DNA from: a secondary endosymbiont of Heteropsylla cubana
GTDB taxonomy: Bacteria; Pseudomonadota; Gammaproteobacteria; Enterobacterales; Enterobacteriaceae
Reading direction: 5' to 3'
DNA length: 64,000 nt
Assembly (NCBI RefSeq): GCF_000287355.1
Contig: NC_018420.1
Location: forward strand, 496,001-560,000
This document shows positions 1 through 11,856 of the stretch, piece by piece (position 1 is the first letter of the stretch; each line of letters starts with the position of its first letter). A program made the position numbers and the translations under genes. The notes beneath the pieces were generated by a model, which was not told the origin of the DNA, made no database searches, and was given only the letters and a program-made list of their open reading frames with translations.

Positions 1-25
1 ATTATGTCATAAATTTACATTTTTT

Positions 26-307
26 TGAGGGGAGAGAGATATTTTTTTTACTATGTATTATTTTTAAGTAAATATTCCAAGAAGGAATTATAATTTAGAC
101 ACGGATACTTATCAAGTATGTGAAAATAGTCTTTTGATATGGTAGTTAAAACTTAACTAAGTTCGGGGGAAAATGTGCATGATAAATAAATTATGTAAAT
201 TAATTAGATTATATAAATAATTTTATAAACATTTAGAAATCAATGGTGTATAAAAATATTTTATTTTTATAAAAATATCAATCTTTTTTAATTTTAGTTA
301 TTAACAT
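26..307 (+). repeat. Dispersed ~280 bp repeat, copy 1
   Basis: This block is repeated in inverted orientation at 4911-5185. The match begins at a G-rich stretch (TGAGGGG, from 26) and ends at GTTATTAACAT (near 307). By eye the inner ~225 bases agree at more than nine positions in ten, with small indels near the outer end. It has no open reading frame of useful length and no clear terminal inverted repeats of its own. It contains a short palindrome, ACTTATCAAGT. The flanks outside 26-307 do not match those of copy 2. It could be a small non-autonomous mobile element, the remnant of an insertion sequence, or a duplicated intergenic piece; the sequence alone does not decide. Confidence 0.85.
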
Positions 308-3300
308 AATTATACATGTTATAAACTTCGTACTTTTTAAACTATAATAAATTTAGCATTTTTAATCTATTATTTAAAAGTTATGATTTAAAACATAGAT
401 ATTTTAGAGATTAGTAATAACATGTTTGACTATTTTAACTGTTTCAAATAAAGTTTATTTTGTTCACTAACTTTAAATAATGAAGTTTTTTAATCAATTA
501 TTTTTAAAGGTTCGATAAAATTTTAACCTTAACCGTAATATTAGTGTTTATATAATTAATTATACTCTTGCAACTAGTACGATCTCAAACATATAAGATA
601 ATTAAAGTTTATTACTTAGATTAGATTAATTCTATTAGTTGAATTTACAATAAAAGTAATTTTTAACAGATATAGCTTAATAAATTATTAGTTATTTATG
701 ATAAATAGAGATAGTTTTAATGCAACTTAGAATGAGTTTATGACTTGATGATAGATTTAGCATCAATGTTTAAATAAAAGTATATCTTTTAATTTTCCTT
801 TTTAGGTTTTTAAAAAAACACATATTGACTGAATGTCAGGTCTATTTCTAACCATAAATCTAATAAAACAACTTTTAAAAAAATTAATAACTAATTTATA
901 ATTAGTAAGAAACGTTGTTTGTATCAGTGAAAGTTTTCCAAAAAAGATAAGAAAGAAAATTCTATTAATTATAAATACAAAGAGATACATAGTATTAAAA
1001 AACATATACTCAACCTAATGATTGTAGAATAAACATTATTTAAAATAAATAATTTTTGTAGTAGAAAAATTAATTACTAGATTTTTGCTCGAATAAATTG
1101 AATGTAATAAATTTTGAAAAAATGTTACATGGTTCAATGCATGAAATTAACCTTTTTAATATATTATTAATATAAAGTTAATATTTGCAAAAAGATTAAG
1201 TTTTGTTCAAAGTAGTATTGAATATGTAATTAAACTATTAATAAAAATCTAAGAATAAAAAAATAGAGCTTTAAATAATAGTAAGAGACTACCTCTATAA
1301 TATGTATCTGTTTTTTATTAAAGCAATTATTTTTATTTAGATTCTCATGCCTAAAAAGTTTTTTTAACGTAGTTAAGATACGTTATCTAAGGTTTTTTTA
1401 AATTAAAGAATGAAACGTATGTTAATTAAATAAATTTTATTAAAATTAAAAAAAAGATCTGAAGTTTTTTGTCATGCTAGATACGATACAAATCGTAGAT
1501 TTGTCAGTTAAAAAAAAGTATTTTTTATTATTTAATCGATTGTTGTCGTAACATGGCAACAGTGTGAACACTGTCTAGACATTTTTATGCGAGAAATGCA
1601 TAAAATTAAAGTATTATTAAGTTTACGTTTGCATTTTTGTAGATTCGATCTAGATCTTTATTATACTTTACAATATTCCAGTTATGAAAATAATTTTTCA
1701 GTTCACAATTTTTAAAATATTAAAGAACAAGGAAGTGAACACGCATAATCTGTTTTGTTATTTTTAAGAACGATAAGATTATATCTGTTTTGTGCGGTGT
1801 TTCTCGAATATTAGTAATCAATAATAGTGTTCTTTTACTTTTTAAAAATATCATTAATACGATCGAAAAGATAAAATTATAAATATTAGTAATCAATATG
1901 TTGTTTAAATTATTTAGATGCGTTCTTAATATTAGATGACATTTTCTCTTCTATAATTACATGATTTAATCGTGTAATATTTTTTTGATTTTTTTTATTC
2001 CTTTCTATTGCATAAAAAATCTTTTAGAGCTAAATGAGGAGGGTTACGTTCTATTTCATATTCTAACTTTGGCACTATATCTGAGTATATAATTATTTCT
2101 GCATCAATAACATTAAAATGTTTTAGCGGATATCGATACTTTTTTTTATAAAAAATCTTCTTCAGTACAGAATTAGAGTTAGTTTGGGTTTAATTTTTTA
2201 AGAAACTGATAAGATATAATAGTATTACTCTGGAGTAATAAGAAGAGATTGATTTGATGGGGGTTAAACTGAGTAGTTTAATTATATTTTGTTATTTTAT
2301 CTATTATTTTATATATTTGTAATTAGTTAAATAGTATTAATTTAACTTATATTCTTTCATATATTTTTTATATTTTAAAAAAATATTTGGTAGGTTTTTA
2401 CTATTCTATAGTTTCATATGGTACTAATTTGCATTAGTAAAGTTCTTTCTTTCATGTTAATATGTGATCTTTGTTTATTACACAGTTAGAATGTAATTTA
2501 AATAGTTATTATATAAATCTATACTTTTATAGATAATTCATAGATTCACTATCATTAAAATAATATCCTTCTTAATAAGATTAAGATTTTTTTTAAATTT
2601 ATCTCTAGAGAAGGACGCGTGATAATAAACAACAAAAAAATATTGTTTTCATAACTTTATTGGGTATAACTTATGAAGTTTTAAATAAGTGGTCGATATA
2701 TTATTAATTGTTTTATTAGAAAGCATAAAGACGTTTAAACGAGATCATGAGATTCACTCTTTATTGTTGAGATATTTTATCATTAGCCTTTAAATTAATT
2801 TAAATATTTTTATTTATATTTTAAGCTAAATATTTTTTTTAATTAAAAATTTTGATTTAGTAATGTTTTTAAAAGAATATTCATTCTATTTTCATATTTA
2901 TATATTAGTAACAAAAAAATTCTAATCGAGATAAAAATATTAATAAAATATAAATTTGTATGCTTAATACAAAAAGAATAAAGCCATGTGGTAATATGTA
3001 TATATATTTGCAATAAATATCATTTAAGAGAGATAGAGAGCATGGTCTATTTTAATTTATAATTAAAAATTAATAAATAATATTAGTTATATGGATGTGT
3101 ATAAAATAATAATTTAGTCATCATTAATTCTTTATTTAATATATTAAAGTGATCAAAAATCCGAGAGTGTTATCTAACACTATTGATAATGTTAATAACA
3201 CCTATTAACGATTTAAAAAAACATATAATATTGATCTCTAATAAAATAACAATACTAATTAATCGTTATATACGTTATTCGTATAATTTATTTAATGTTA

Positions 3301-3595
3301 AACAATATTATATAATTAACTAATGTTTACGATAAAGCAAGATATCTGTAATTAATACTTAGGTCTTAAGATAGCTCTATACTTTGATTTATATTCTTAA
3401 TTACGAAGAGGAGTATCTTTTTTATTTAAATGTGATAATCAACTGCTTGATTAGATAGTTATAATAAATCGTTAAGAAAATCATGCTTATAAATTATTAA
3501 ATAGCATGTTCAATATGATTATTGCTGTTAATTAATCTTTGAAAATTAAGTGATTATTGTATGTGATCAAAAAGAGAAAAACGAAAATAGCATCA
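308..3595. other. Gene-poor A+T-rich stretch between repeat copy 1 and sucC remnant
   Basis: About 3.3 kb with no intact gene. Stops occur frequently in all six frames. By E. coli synteny the part just upstream of the sucC remnant could be the grave of sucB and sucA, but I could not recognise convincing SucA or SucB motifs. One protein-like frame on the minus strand (1995-2190) is listed separately. A perfect 8-base inverted repeat (TATTACTC-TG-GAGTAATA) lies at 2223-2240. Confidence 0.7.
1995..2190 (-). pseudogene. Unidentified protein-like fragment
   Basis: Reading the minus strand toward the TAA at 1995-1997, a frame of about 60 codons is open without a stop. It has no ATG, GTG or TTG start in a sensible place. 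Its C-terminal half has a more protein-like composition than the surrounding DNA (Pro, His, Glu and Arg rather than only Phe, Ile, Lys and Asn), with the segment KLEYEIERNPPHLALKDF. I do not recognise the family. It may be the 3' end of a decayed gene, or chance. The opposite orientation to sucC/sucD argues that it is not part of the suc operon. Confidence 0.3.
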
Positions 3596-4750
3596 TTCAT
3601 TTATATAAAGATTAGAAAAACAGTTTTTTTCATTGCTACCGTCTCGATCGGATATCTCTCATAAGAGGACTATTAAAGTTGAAGATCTCACTTCAACACT
3701 TAATGTGTGGATTTTTTAGCCTTCTAATGCCATGGATAGACCGATTACAGTTAATATAAGTTTTATAGTATAAAAATAGCAAATTCAAAAAAAAAGAAGT
3801 TTGCATTTTTTTTCGAGAAATGGCTTGGTAGGGGTTTAGTTACTTAATCAGACAGAAGTTTTATGGAAACTTATTAATTAAATTTTATTAAAGTAGGTGC
3901 TAATTTTAGAAAATTTGTTTATTTAATCACGATTATTAATTTTCCAATACCTTGGATAAGGTTTCTTCTTTACTACTTGATAACCTTGATAAGCTAGCAA
4001 AAAAACCTCTTCATAATTTACGTGGTATTTTAGATTTTATTGTAGACTCATGATCTTATTAAAGTTAGATATCAGCGTTTACATTAGTCCTAAAAAATAA
4101 AAATTTGATTTTGATAAATTTTTTATGAATTTAGGAAAACTTTATTCAGGAAGACCTTTATCAAAGGTATAAATAAACTCGATAGTTATTAACCCTAAAG
4201 AATATTTTGTTTGTTTCGATAGATAGGTTTAAGTTTACACCAATGCTGCGTGTTGGTAAGTGGAATTATAGGGGATGGATAATAATATTCAAGAAGATAA
4301 ATGTATAGCATGCGCCATATAATAAAACATGCACTATGTGATATAAAAAAAACAATATCGAATATATGGTAGTATAGAGTTGCTATAGGATTTATAATAA
4401 ATGTTTTTAAAATATATGGTAGTGTTACCCGTTAATTTATTTAAATTGCAGGGTAGAACTTGTAATCATTATTTTTAATATTTAATAAAGAGCTTAAAAT
4501 TACACTATTATTAAAAGTAGTATTGATTAATGTTTTTTTATAAAAATCATACGTTATGATTTATTTGATTAAAGATATTGTTAAGTTGATATCTGAAGTA
4601 AAATGATTACTCCCATTCTAGTTCATTTAGAAAAAAAATGATACTGACTTGGGGCCTAGCGATTAGCAATTAGTACAATAAATGTTTGATCAAGAATAAA
4701 AGTTTGACTGATGTTGCTCATTGGGTTGTTTCTGTTTTCAATGAGGATTA
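3596..4750 (+). pseudogene. sucC: Decayed sucC, succinyl-CoA synthetase beta subunit
   Basis: The gene would encode the ADP-forming beta subunit of succinyl-CoA synthetase (TCA cycle). Short stretches in order recall E. coli SucC: KQFFS near 3630 (KQLFA), KWLGRGLVT at 3818 (NWLGKRLVT, about residue 75), and a long C-terminal match just before a TAG at 4748-4750. There TPILVHLE corresponds to VPVVVRLE and KSLTDVAHWVVS to KGLTDAAQQVVA. Stops and frameshifts interrupt all frames, so it cannot be functional. The start at 3596 is inferred from the distance to the residue-75 match. The last codon abuts the sucD remnant, as in the E. coli operon. Confidence 0.8.
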
Positions 4751-5883
4751 GTACTTATTTTGGTTAATGAAAATACTGAAGTTGTTTTTCAGGGTTTTAC
4801 CGGGAAATAAGAACCTTGTGCTATGCATGAACATTGGGTTGCGGAATCCAAATAGTTAGTGTTATGACATAAGAAGAAGGTGACATAATCCATCTTGGTT
4901 TATCCTCGAGATGTTAATAACTAAAATTAAAAAAGATTTATATTTTTATAAAAATAAAATGTTTTTATACACTATTGATTTCTAAATGTTTATAAAATTA
5001 TTTATATAATCTAATTAATTTATATAATGTATTTATCATACACACTTTTCCCCGAACTTAATTAAGTTTTAACCACCATATCAAAAGACTATTTTCACAT
5101 ACTTGATAAGTATCTGTGTCTAAATTATAATTCTTTCTTGGAAAATTTACCTAAAATAATACATAGTAAAAAATATACCCCCTCATAATTTAATATTATT
5201 GTTCAGAATGTAAAAATAACTAAGGCAACAACATCAGTTGTTTATGAGGCAGAAATGTTTTGTCAAGAATTCGATACTAGAATCGATTGATAAGCTGATA
5301 TGGGCTTGTTATCTGAATTATAGTTGGGATGACTACTTGAGATATTTTGATTGTAAAAGCTAATTTTGATAAAAGAAGCATGTTTACGATTAGGCTAATT
5401 CTCCGGGAATTGTTGCTCAAAGAAAACATATAATTGGCGTTATTCATTGAAAGACTAACAAATCAGACCAGATAGATTATTTTATTCATAGTTTTGTATT
5501 TTGACTTATGAAAAGATAAAACAAATTAGTCATATCGGATTTATATAATCTAGCTGTATTGGTGTTGAAGGTAGCGTTATCTTTTAATAACATTTTATCG
5601 AGATTTTCAACTTATGAAAGAAGATTGGCAAAAAAAATATTATGATGTTTAATAAAATCGTTTGTAGTGCAGAAAAGAAAATTCTATCTCTTATCAAAGA
5701 TTGCGTGATAAAACTAGTGGTTGCTTACATGGTTGGATCTCACTTTCAATGGAAAGACGAAGGGGCATGTTTATTTAATGATTATTAATTAGTAATACGG
5801 TAGATGAGACATTTAATACATTTGGAAAATCAGATGTTAAAGTAGTGGGAGATTTAACTGACACTAGTAAAGTTTTACTATAG
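4751..5883 (+). pseudogene. sucD: Decayed sucD interrupted by repeat copy 2
   Basis: The gene would encode the alpha subunit of succinyl-CoA synthetase. The first ~56 codons (4751-4918) align without indels to the E. coli SucD N-terminus (NTEVVFQGFTG against NTKVICQGFTG), but Gln and Met codons have become TAA and TAG. The reading then stops at the repeat at 4911-5185 and resumes at about 5201 with ATTSVVYEAEMFC (ATASVIYVPAPFC). Further matches are LTYEKIKQISHIGF (LTYEAVKQTTDYGF) and, with frame changes, SAEKKILSLIKDCVIKLVV (SAEEEAAAYIKEHVTKPVV), up to a TAG at 5881-5883. Multiple stops, frameshifts and the insertion make it non-functional. Both halves remain collinear, so the insert lies within a formerly continuous gene. 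Confidence 0.88.
4911..5185 (-). repeat. Dispersed ~280 bp repeat, copy 2 (inside sucD)
   Basis: Reverse complement of the block at 26-307. It splits the sucD remnant: SucD residues up to about 54 lie just left of it and residues from about 55 on resume at ~5201. The insertion is therefore about 280-290 bp. I could not define a target-site duplication; AT-rich candidates such as TTAATA (4914-4919 and 5190-5195) overlap the shared sequence and are not decisive. The two copies are much better preserved relative to each other than sucD is to its functional homologue, so the insertion probably came after sucD died. The inverted pair could support inversion of the 4.6 kb between them. Confidence 0.85.
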
Positions 5884-7755
5884 TTTTATATCTTAAAAAT
5901 GTTTTTATTAAACAATATAAAGATAAAAAATTGTTTAGTTAATAGTTAGAATTCTTTTAGATGATAATTTGTCTTTTTAGGTAATTGTTTTTTTAATATA
6001 CTCATAGTTATTTGAAAACTCTAACAATAATTTAAATTCAAAAAAAGTATGATTTGACAATATTAAAAGATTAGACACAGAAAATTAGAAATAAGTTCAA
6101 TATGTTTTAATGGCGCATGTAAGATTGTTGCATTGGATATTTTATGAATAAGGGGGAAGGTTTTTCTTTGTCTTTTTCTATATTTAGAGATGGAACAGAT
6201 AGGCAAACTGTATGTAATATTTACTTGAATTTTGATTCCAAGAAGATTTGTCTATTTTTTTTGAACGAAAAAATAAAAAAAATAACTTAGAATTAATATA
6301 TCATATCCCTATTATAAGAATATGTATTTAATCTTAGTTGTTTGACTAGATTAAAGATCTTCTTTTAAAAAAAAGATAAAGTTTATGATATATGTAGTAG
6401 TGCTATAAACAAAAATTTTATCTTAAAAAGTATATAGTAATTAAAGAGATCAACGGATAATAATCCATAATTGTACTAATTTTTGCTTTGCAAAAAAATA
6501 TAACAATAAGTTTTTCATATTAATAAAGATTAATTATTAAAATTTAGATTTCATCTAAATATTTTTATTATTATTTTAATGTTTTTTTTACATTAATAAT
6601 TATTAATTAAATATAAATTAGACCTCATCTAAATTTAGATAATTACTATGATTTTTAAAGTAAAATATGACAACTTATTTACACAACGTATAATTTTAAA
6701 AATATTTTTTTGTTTGAATATTCAACGAGATGTGTAATAGATTGATTTTTAAGTAGGTATTAATTTTGATCACATTGTTAATAAACATGATTTTATCCTG
6801 AAAAAATAAAAAAGAGATTATTTTATTTATTAAATTATTATTTTTAGTAGAAGTTAAATATGCTTTCAAGCAAAACTTTCAGAATTTTATAATTTTATAA
6901 ACGAGAGTGGGGATCGTAGTCTTAGAAAATAGTGATTAAATTTTAATTAATGTAAGTGCTCGCATACATATAAAGGTTACTTGCGATATAGAAAGCAATC
7001 TATTCTTGATTTTTTTAATAAAGCGTTTTTTGTGTGTTCATTTCTTTTTTATAAAACTTTTAACAGTTTTATTATAATTTTTATATACTTATTTTCTGTA
7101 ATAGTAAGTGTTTTATCTTAATCTATCTTTAATGTTTTATTTAAGTATTTATGCAAATGTTTAATTAAAACATTTAATTAAATTGATAATACAAACAATT
7201 AAATATTTTGAGAAAAAAATAAAAAGATATTTATATAATTCTCAGCATAAGATTATTAAAATAAAGTATAGATATAAAGTGGTAAAGTTGATAATCATAG
7301 GTGTTTAATTGTTTTTTATTTTTTTAGGTATTGATTCTTTCATTGACTTATCTTGTCTACAGATGCAATCTCATTTGTTATTATATTATGGATTAACTTA
7401 TCTATTTATTTAAATTTTAAATTTATCACAAATCAGTAATATTATAATAGTAACATTAATTAACAGTAGCTATACAATGGGACTATTTTCTTTGACAGAA
7501 CGAGATTCTATAGGATAAAAATTTAGTAAAGTCTTGTTTTATTAAAAGATGTTTGTATATTTCTCGATACTATTTTGATGAAATAAGTAGTGTCTTATTT
7601 AGTATTTGCAGATTGACATGCAGAAGATATAATTTTTTCACTAAATAGTTTTTTTTGATATAAGTTTTAGGGTATACATCTGAGTGGAGTGTAGTTTGCT
7701 GCACCTATAAGGCAAAGTGTTTAATTTACATATAAATGTTATTAAGAGGTATTTA
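5884..7755. other. A+T-rich stretch without recognisable genes
   Basis: About 1.9 kb between the end of the sucD remnant and fabB. No frame carries a recognisable protein, no tRNA is visible, and base composition is strongly A+T with poly-A and poly-T runs. The fabB promoter must lie in its last few hundred bases, but I see no convincing -35/-10 pair. Confidence 0.7.
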
Positions 7756-8967
7756 ATGAAACGTGCGGTGATTACCGGCATCGGAATCTTGTCAAGCATC
7801 GGTAACGATAAAAAAGAAGTCTTATCTTCGTTACAAACAGGTCGTTCTGGGATTACATTTTCTCAGGAATTAAAAGATTCTGGTATGCGTACTCATGTAT
7901 GGGGGAATATTAAACTTAATACTACTGGGTTGATTGATCGCAAAATAGCACGTTTTATGAGTGATGCTTCTATATATGCTTTTTTATCAATGGAACAAGC
8001 GATTGCAGACGCTGGTTTAACTCCAAATATGGTTTCTAACGATCGTACTGGTTTAATTGTTGGATCTGGAGGTGGTTCGCCACGAAATCAAGTTGCTGGA
8101 TCTGATGGTATGCGCGCTCGTGGTTTGCGTGGTGTAGGACCCTATATGGTTACTAAGGCGATGGCGTCTGGAATTTCGGCATGTTTAGCGATTCCCTTTA
8201 AAATCAGGGGTGTTAATTATTCTATTAGCTCTGCTTGTGCAACATCTGCACATTGTATAGGTAATGCAGTGGAAATGATCCAGTTAGGTAAACAAGATGT
8301 AGTTTTTGCTGGTGGAGGTGAAGAGTTGTGTTGGGAAATGGCTTGCGAATTCGATGCAATGGGTGCTTTGTCTACTCGATACAATGAGACACCAAGTAAA
8401 GCTTCTCGGACCTATGATATCCATCGTGATGGATTCGTTATAGCAGGAGGGGGTGGTATCATTGTAGTCGAAGAACTGCAGCATGCTCTTGATCATGGAG
8501 CTCATATTTATGCTGAAATTATTGGTTACGGAGCCACTTCTGATGGAAAAGATATGGTCACCCCTTCGGGTGAAGGAGCAATCCGTTGTATGAAGATGGC
8601 ATTAAATGGTATCGATGATCCTGTAGATTATATAAACGTACATGGGACTTCTACACAGATTGGTGATGTTAAAGAACTGTGGGCTATTCGAGAAACTTTT
8701 GGGGATCAAAATCCAGCACTATCTTCTACGAAGGCGATGAGTGGACATGCGCTGGGTGCTGCCGGTGTGCATGAAGCTATTTTTTCTTTATTAATGTTAG
8801 AACATGGATTTATTGCACCAAGCATTAATATAGACCAACTTGATCCGCAGGCTGAAGGTATGAATATTATCAGGAAGCCAACACGTTATCCATTACATAC
8901 AGTTATGAGTAATAGTTTTGGTTTTGGTGGAACGAATGCAACCCTTGTAATGCGAAAATATAGTTAA
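7756..8967 (+). CDS. fabB: 3-oxoacyl-ACP synthase I (KAS I)
   Basis: Cytoplasmic condensing enzyme of type II fatty acid synthesis. It extends acyl-ACP with malonyl-ACP and is the KAS needed for unsaturated fatty acids in E. coli. The protein has 403 residues, against 406 in E. coli, and is closely similar throughout. The thiolase-fold active site is intact: Cys161 in [10 protein letters not shown], His296 in VHGTST, Lys326 and His331 in [14 protein letters not shown]. The glycine-rich C-terminus [10 protein letters not shown] is also present. The ATG at 7756 is chosen over the upstream in-frame GTG at 7717 because homology begins at [10 protein letters not shown] and an AGAGGT ribosome-binding site sits at 7745-7750. 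It stands alone, with no linked gene. Confidence 0.97.
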   Translation: MKRAVITGIGILSSIGNDKKEVLSSLQTGRSGITFSQELKDSGMRTHVWGNIKLNTTGLIDRKIARFMSDASIYAFLSMEQAIADAGLTPNMVSNDRTGLIVGSGGGSPRNQVAGSDGMRARGLRGVGPYMVTKAMASGISACLAIPFKIRGVNYSISSACATSAHCIGNAVEMIQLGKQDVVFAGGGEELCWEMACEFDAMGALSTRYNETPSKASRTYDIHRDGFVIAGGGGIIVVEELQHALDHGAHIYAEIIGYGATSDGKDMVTPSGEGAIRCMKMALNGIDDPVDYINVHGTSTQIGDVKELWAIRETFGDQNPALSSTKAMSGHALGAAGVHEAIFSLLMLEHGFIAPSINIDQLDPQAEGMNIIRKPTRYPLHTVMSNSFGFGGTNATLVMRKYS

Positions 8968-10554
8968 CTTGTATTATTTGGTTAAATATTTTTGAAAAAA
9001 CTTATTTTTGTTCATATATTGTGTGCATATAAATAATAATATGAAATTAATTCATGTTTAGTCGTTTTTATTTAATAAGCATAACAATCGATGATTTTTT
9101 TTATTTTTACTTACCAAAAAAATGGATGCATCATTTTGAATTTAATGAATATGCAGTTAAAAAAAATTTTATTTTTTATAATATGATTATATTAGCATTA
9201 ATTTTAGTATAACTATTTTATTTATAGGTGTTTTTAACTTCATCATGTATATGGTAAACCAATAATTTTATATATATAATTAATGTTATAATATATATAA
9301 AAATTTATTAGTAAAAATTTAAAAGTTATAAACAAAACATTGAATTCTACTGTATGTTAATTGGGTTAATTATCATAATTCTATTAATTGACAATATTTG
9401 GTATACTTAAAAAGGTGATTCTTTATTTTTTAGGATGAGCGTCTTATTTGAGGTATTTATTTGCTACGTGATATAGATTTATATTGGTTATTTAGAATAG
9501 TCTTAAGTGAAATCTAGATATTTAACATAAGATCATTTTATGATTGAAAATCTTTTGTTAAATAATTCGATTAATTTAATTAATTACTCTAAACAAGAAT
9601 AGTGGATTCGCTGTTTTTGTTTAAAAGATCAATCGGTGTGTAGAAAAAAATATCTCACGACATATTTTCAGATATATCTTACAGAAATATTTCTTATAGT
9701 TTGATTTTACTTTTTATTTTTTATCTTCAAAGTTCCAACTTTTTATTTAATTACTTAATAAGTAATCTAATTACAGATAGATTTCATATTTTATGAATTA
9801 GTATTGTTAGAAGAGTAGATTATATTAAATATTTGAGTCGAAAATGAAATAAAGACTTATCGGGTTAAAATAGAGTAAAATTTAATAAATAAAATAACGT
9901 TTTTATAATATGAAGTGCTTTCTAATGGTATAGAAGTGATAGTGTTAAAAACAAGAAATTATTTTTTGTGCATATTGAGCTATTAATGATTTTTATTAAT
10001 TAATAGGTGCATCAAACGCATATTAATTTGTTATGTAAATATTTTTAACTATATAAAAAGTTTCATTTTTTCAATAAAGATATTTTGATTTATATAGAAT
10101 AATTGTTTTAAGGTTAATATTATAATAATTCAGTGTATTATGAAAATACATCAGGTCATGTCGATCTTAAATGAGATAAGAACATCTTTCTTGTTACAAA
10201 AAAAAGATAACAATTATCATATTTATTTCATAGATAAATAATTTTATTTCTTATTTAAAACAACATTACGAGAGATTTCTCTAGCACCGTTTTCTAAAAA
10301 CATTCAGGTTACAAGAGAAATCATCGATGTTGCATCTTATTTTTCTCTAAAATTTGTTATAGATACATATAAATTTATATGGTTTAGATTTATTTCTTAT
10401 CTTGCAAAAATAATTTCATATTACAAGATTATTTTAGATGTTAATTTATCTGTTAAAAGATTTTTTTTATCACGTATATACATAATAGGTTTAATAAATT
10501 TATGTAGTTTTTATTGTTCTTTAATTAAAACATATTAATGGTGATCTTAGTTAT
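8968..10554. other. A+T-rich stretch between fabB and pepB
   Basis: About 1.6 kb with no intact gene. A plus-strand frame begins with ATG at 10140, has one stop after 33 codons, and then stays open for 97 further codons to a TAA at 10536. Its composition is dominated by Phe, Ile, Tyr, Lys and Leu and I recognise no family, so chance openness in A+T-rich DNA is possible. fabB and pepB converge on this region. No GC-rich terminator hairpin was recognised in it. Confidence 0.6.
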
Positions 10555-11856
10555 CTATGAGAGTTTTTCTAAGAACATTAGCAAATTAGTTAATGTTTTC
10601 ACACCTAATCCTGTAGCGCCAACAGACCACTGAGATGATGAAATTTTACGGTAGGTGGCAGAGCAATCAACATGTATCCAACCCTGACGATAATTTTTTA
10701 TGAAATGTGATAAAAATGCAGCAGCAGTACTAGCTGAAGCATTGCTTTCGCTATTAGCGACATTACTCAAATCAGCAAAACTGGATTGTAGGTGATTACG
10801 GTGAAACTCTGCTAAAGGTAAACGCCAGAAAAGTTCGCCTTCTTCATGCGCGCTTTTTAGTAGTTGAGACGCTAGATTATCATCGAAGCTAAAAAAGGCA
10901 TGATAATCATCTCCTAATGCGGTTTTTGCGGCTCCGGTTAAAGTAGCACAATCGATAACAATTCGTGAGTTTACTAAACTAGCATCAATAAGTCCATCAG
11001 CTAATATTAAACGCCCTTCAGCGTCTGTATTCATAACTTCAACGGATTTTCCGTTACGAAAACGAATTATATCACCTAATTTTAAAGCGTTGCCGCTGAC
11101 CATATTATCAGCACAGCATAAAATGAGTCGTACTCGTTTTTTAAGGCCACGTTGAATGGCTAGTGCTAATGCACCTGTTAGAGTGGCAGCCCCACCCATA
11201 TCTGATTTCATGGATTCCATGAAATGGTTTGTTTTAAGGCTATAACCACCTGTATCAAAAGTTATTCCTTTTCCTACTAGACAGGCCATTATAGATTCTT
11301 CTTTATTGCCAGTAGGATTGTAATCAAGAGTTAAAAGTACCGGTTGGCGATTAGAACTGCATCCAACGGAATGTAGTCCAGTATAGTGATTAGACACTAA
11401 TTCATCGATGTTCATGATATTATAGTTAATAGCATAGTCGGCTATGCCAGAGAGCATGCTCAAAGCACATTCTACCAATTCTTTTGGTCCGAGTTCATTT
11501 GCTGGAAGATTAATGGTATTACGAACCCAGTCAATGATTTTCATTTGTGCATTGAATGTTTTATTGTCTATTTCAGATAACTTAGGTAAAATTAAATGTT
11601 GTCCTCCTTTAGGGTTGCGGTAACCTTGCCAAAATGTCCAGCATCGTGTTAAATCCCATTCTTTTCCTACTAACGCAATCTGTCTTATACCTAGAGTGTC
11701 GATTGTGCGTCCTGCTTCTTGAATGTGGATTAGTGGGTCGCGAGTTGTTAAATGAATAGTCATTCCACTATTGTCGGCGCTTAATAATGCTTTTTTACCA
11801 CCCCAATGGGGGCTAGCGCATGTGCTAGATAAAGTGAGTTGCATTGCTTTTGTCAT
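10555..11856 (-). CDS. pepB: Peptidase B (M17 leucyl aminopeptidase family)
   Basis: Cytoplasmic manganese-dependent aminopeptidase that removes N-terminal residues from peptides, part of intracellular peptide turnover. The 433-residue protein matches E. coli PepB (427 residues) along its length. The M17 catalytic core is intact: Lys196 and Asp201 in [15 protein letters not shown], Asp219 in [10 protein letters not shown], and Asp278, Glu280 and Arg282 in [13 protein letters not shown]. The shared PepB N-terminus (MTKAM) supports the ATG at 11856, with an AGGAA motif just upstream. In E. coli it follows hscA-fdx-iscX; here no isc genes are seen on either side, so the gene is isolated. Confidence 0.96.
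   Translation of the reverse strand: MTKAMQLTLSSTCASPHWGGKKALLSADNSGMTIHLTTRDPLIHIQEAGRTIDTLGIRQIALVGKEWDLTRCWTFWQGYRNPKGGQHLILPKLSEIDNKTFNAQMKIIDWVRNTINLPANELGPKELVECALSMLSGIADYAINYNIMNIDELVSNHYTGLHSVGCSSNRQPVLLTLDYNPTGNKEESIMACLVGKGITFDTGGYSLKTNHFMESMKSDMGGAATLTGALALAIQRGLKKRVRLILCCADNMVSGNALKLGDIIRFRNGKSVEVMNTDAEGRLILADGLIDASLVNSRIVIDCATLTGAAKTALGDDYHAFFSFDDNLASQLLKSAHEEGELFWRLPLAEFHRNHLQSSFADLSNVANSESNASASTAAAFLSHFIKNYRQGWIHVDCSATYRKISSSQWSVGATGLGVKTLTNLLMFLEKLS

Noticed and set aside
802..1005. Open frame of 67 codons on the minus strand
   Set aside because: Composition is almost entirely Phe, Ile, Leu, Asn and Lys as expected from A+T-rich non-coding DNA; no motif and no ribosome-binding site.
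308..3595. Remnants of sucA and sucB
   Set aside because: Expected upstream of sucC, but only a vague match to the SucB C-terminus was found near 3440, too weak to report.
26..5185. A 5.1 kb transposon bounded by long terminal inverted repeats
   Set aside because: The DNA between the repeats contains host sucC and the 5' part of sucD, and sucD continues beyond the right copy, so the repeats are separate insertions rather than ends of one element.
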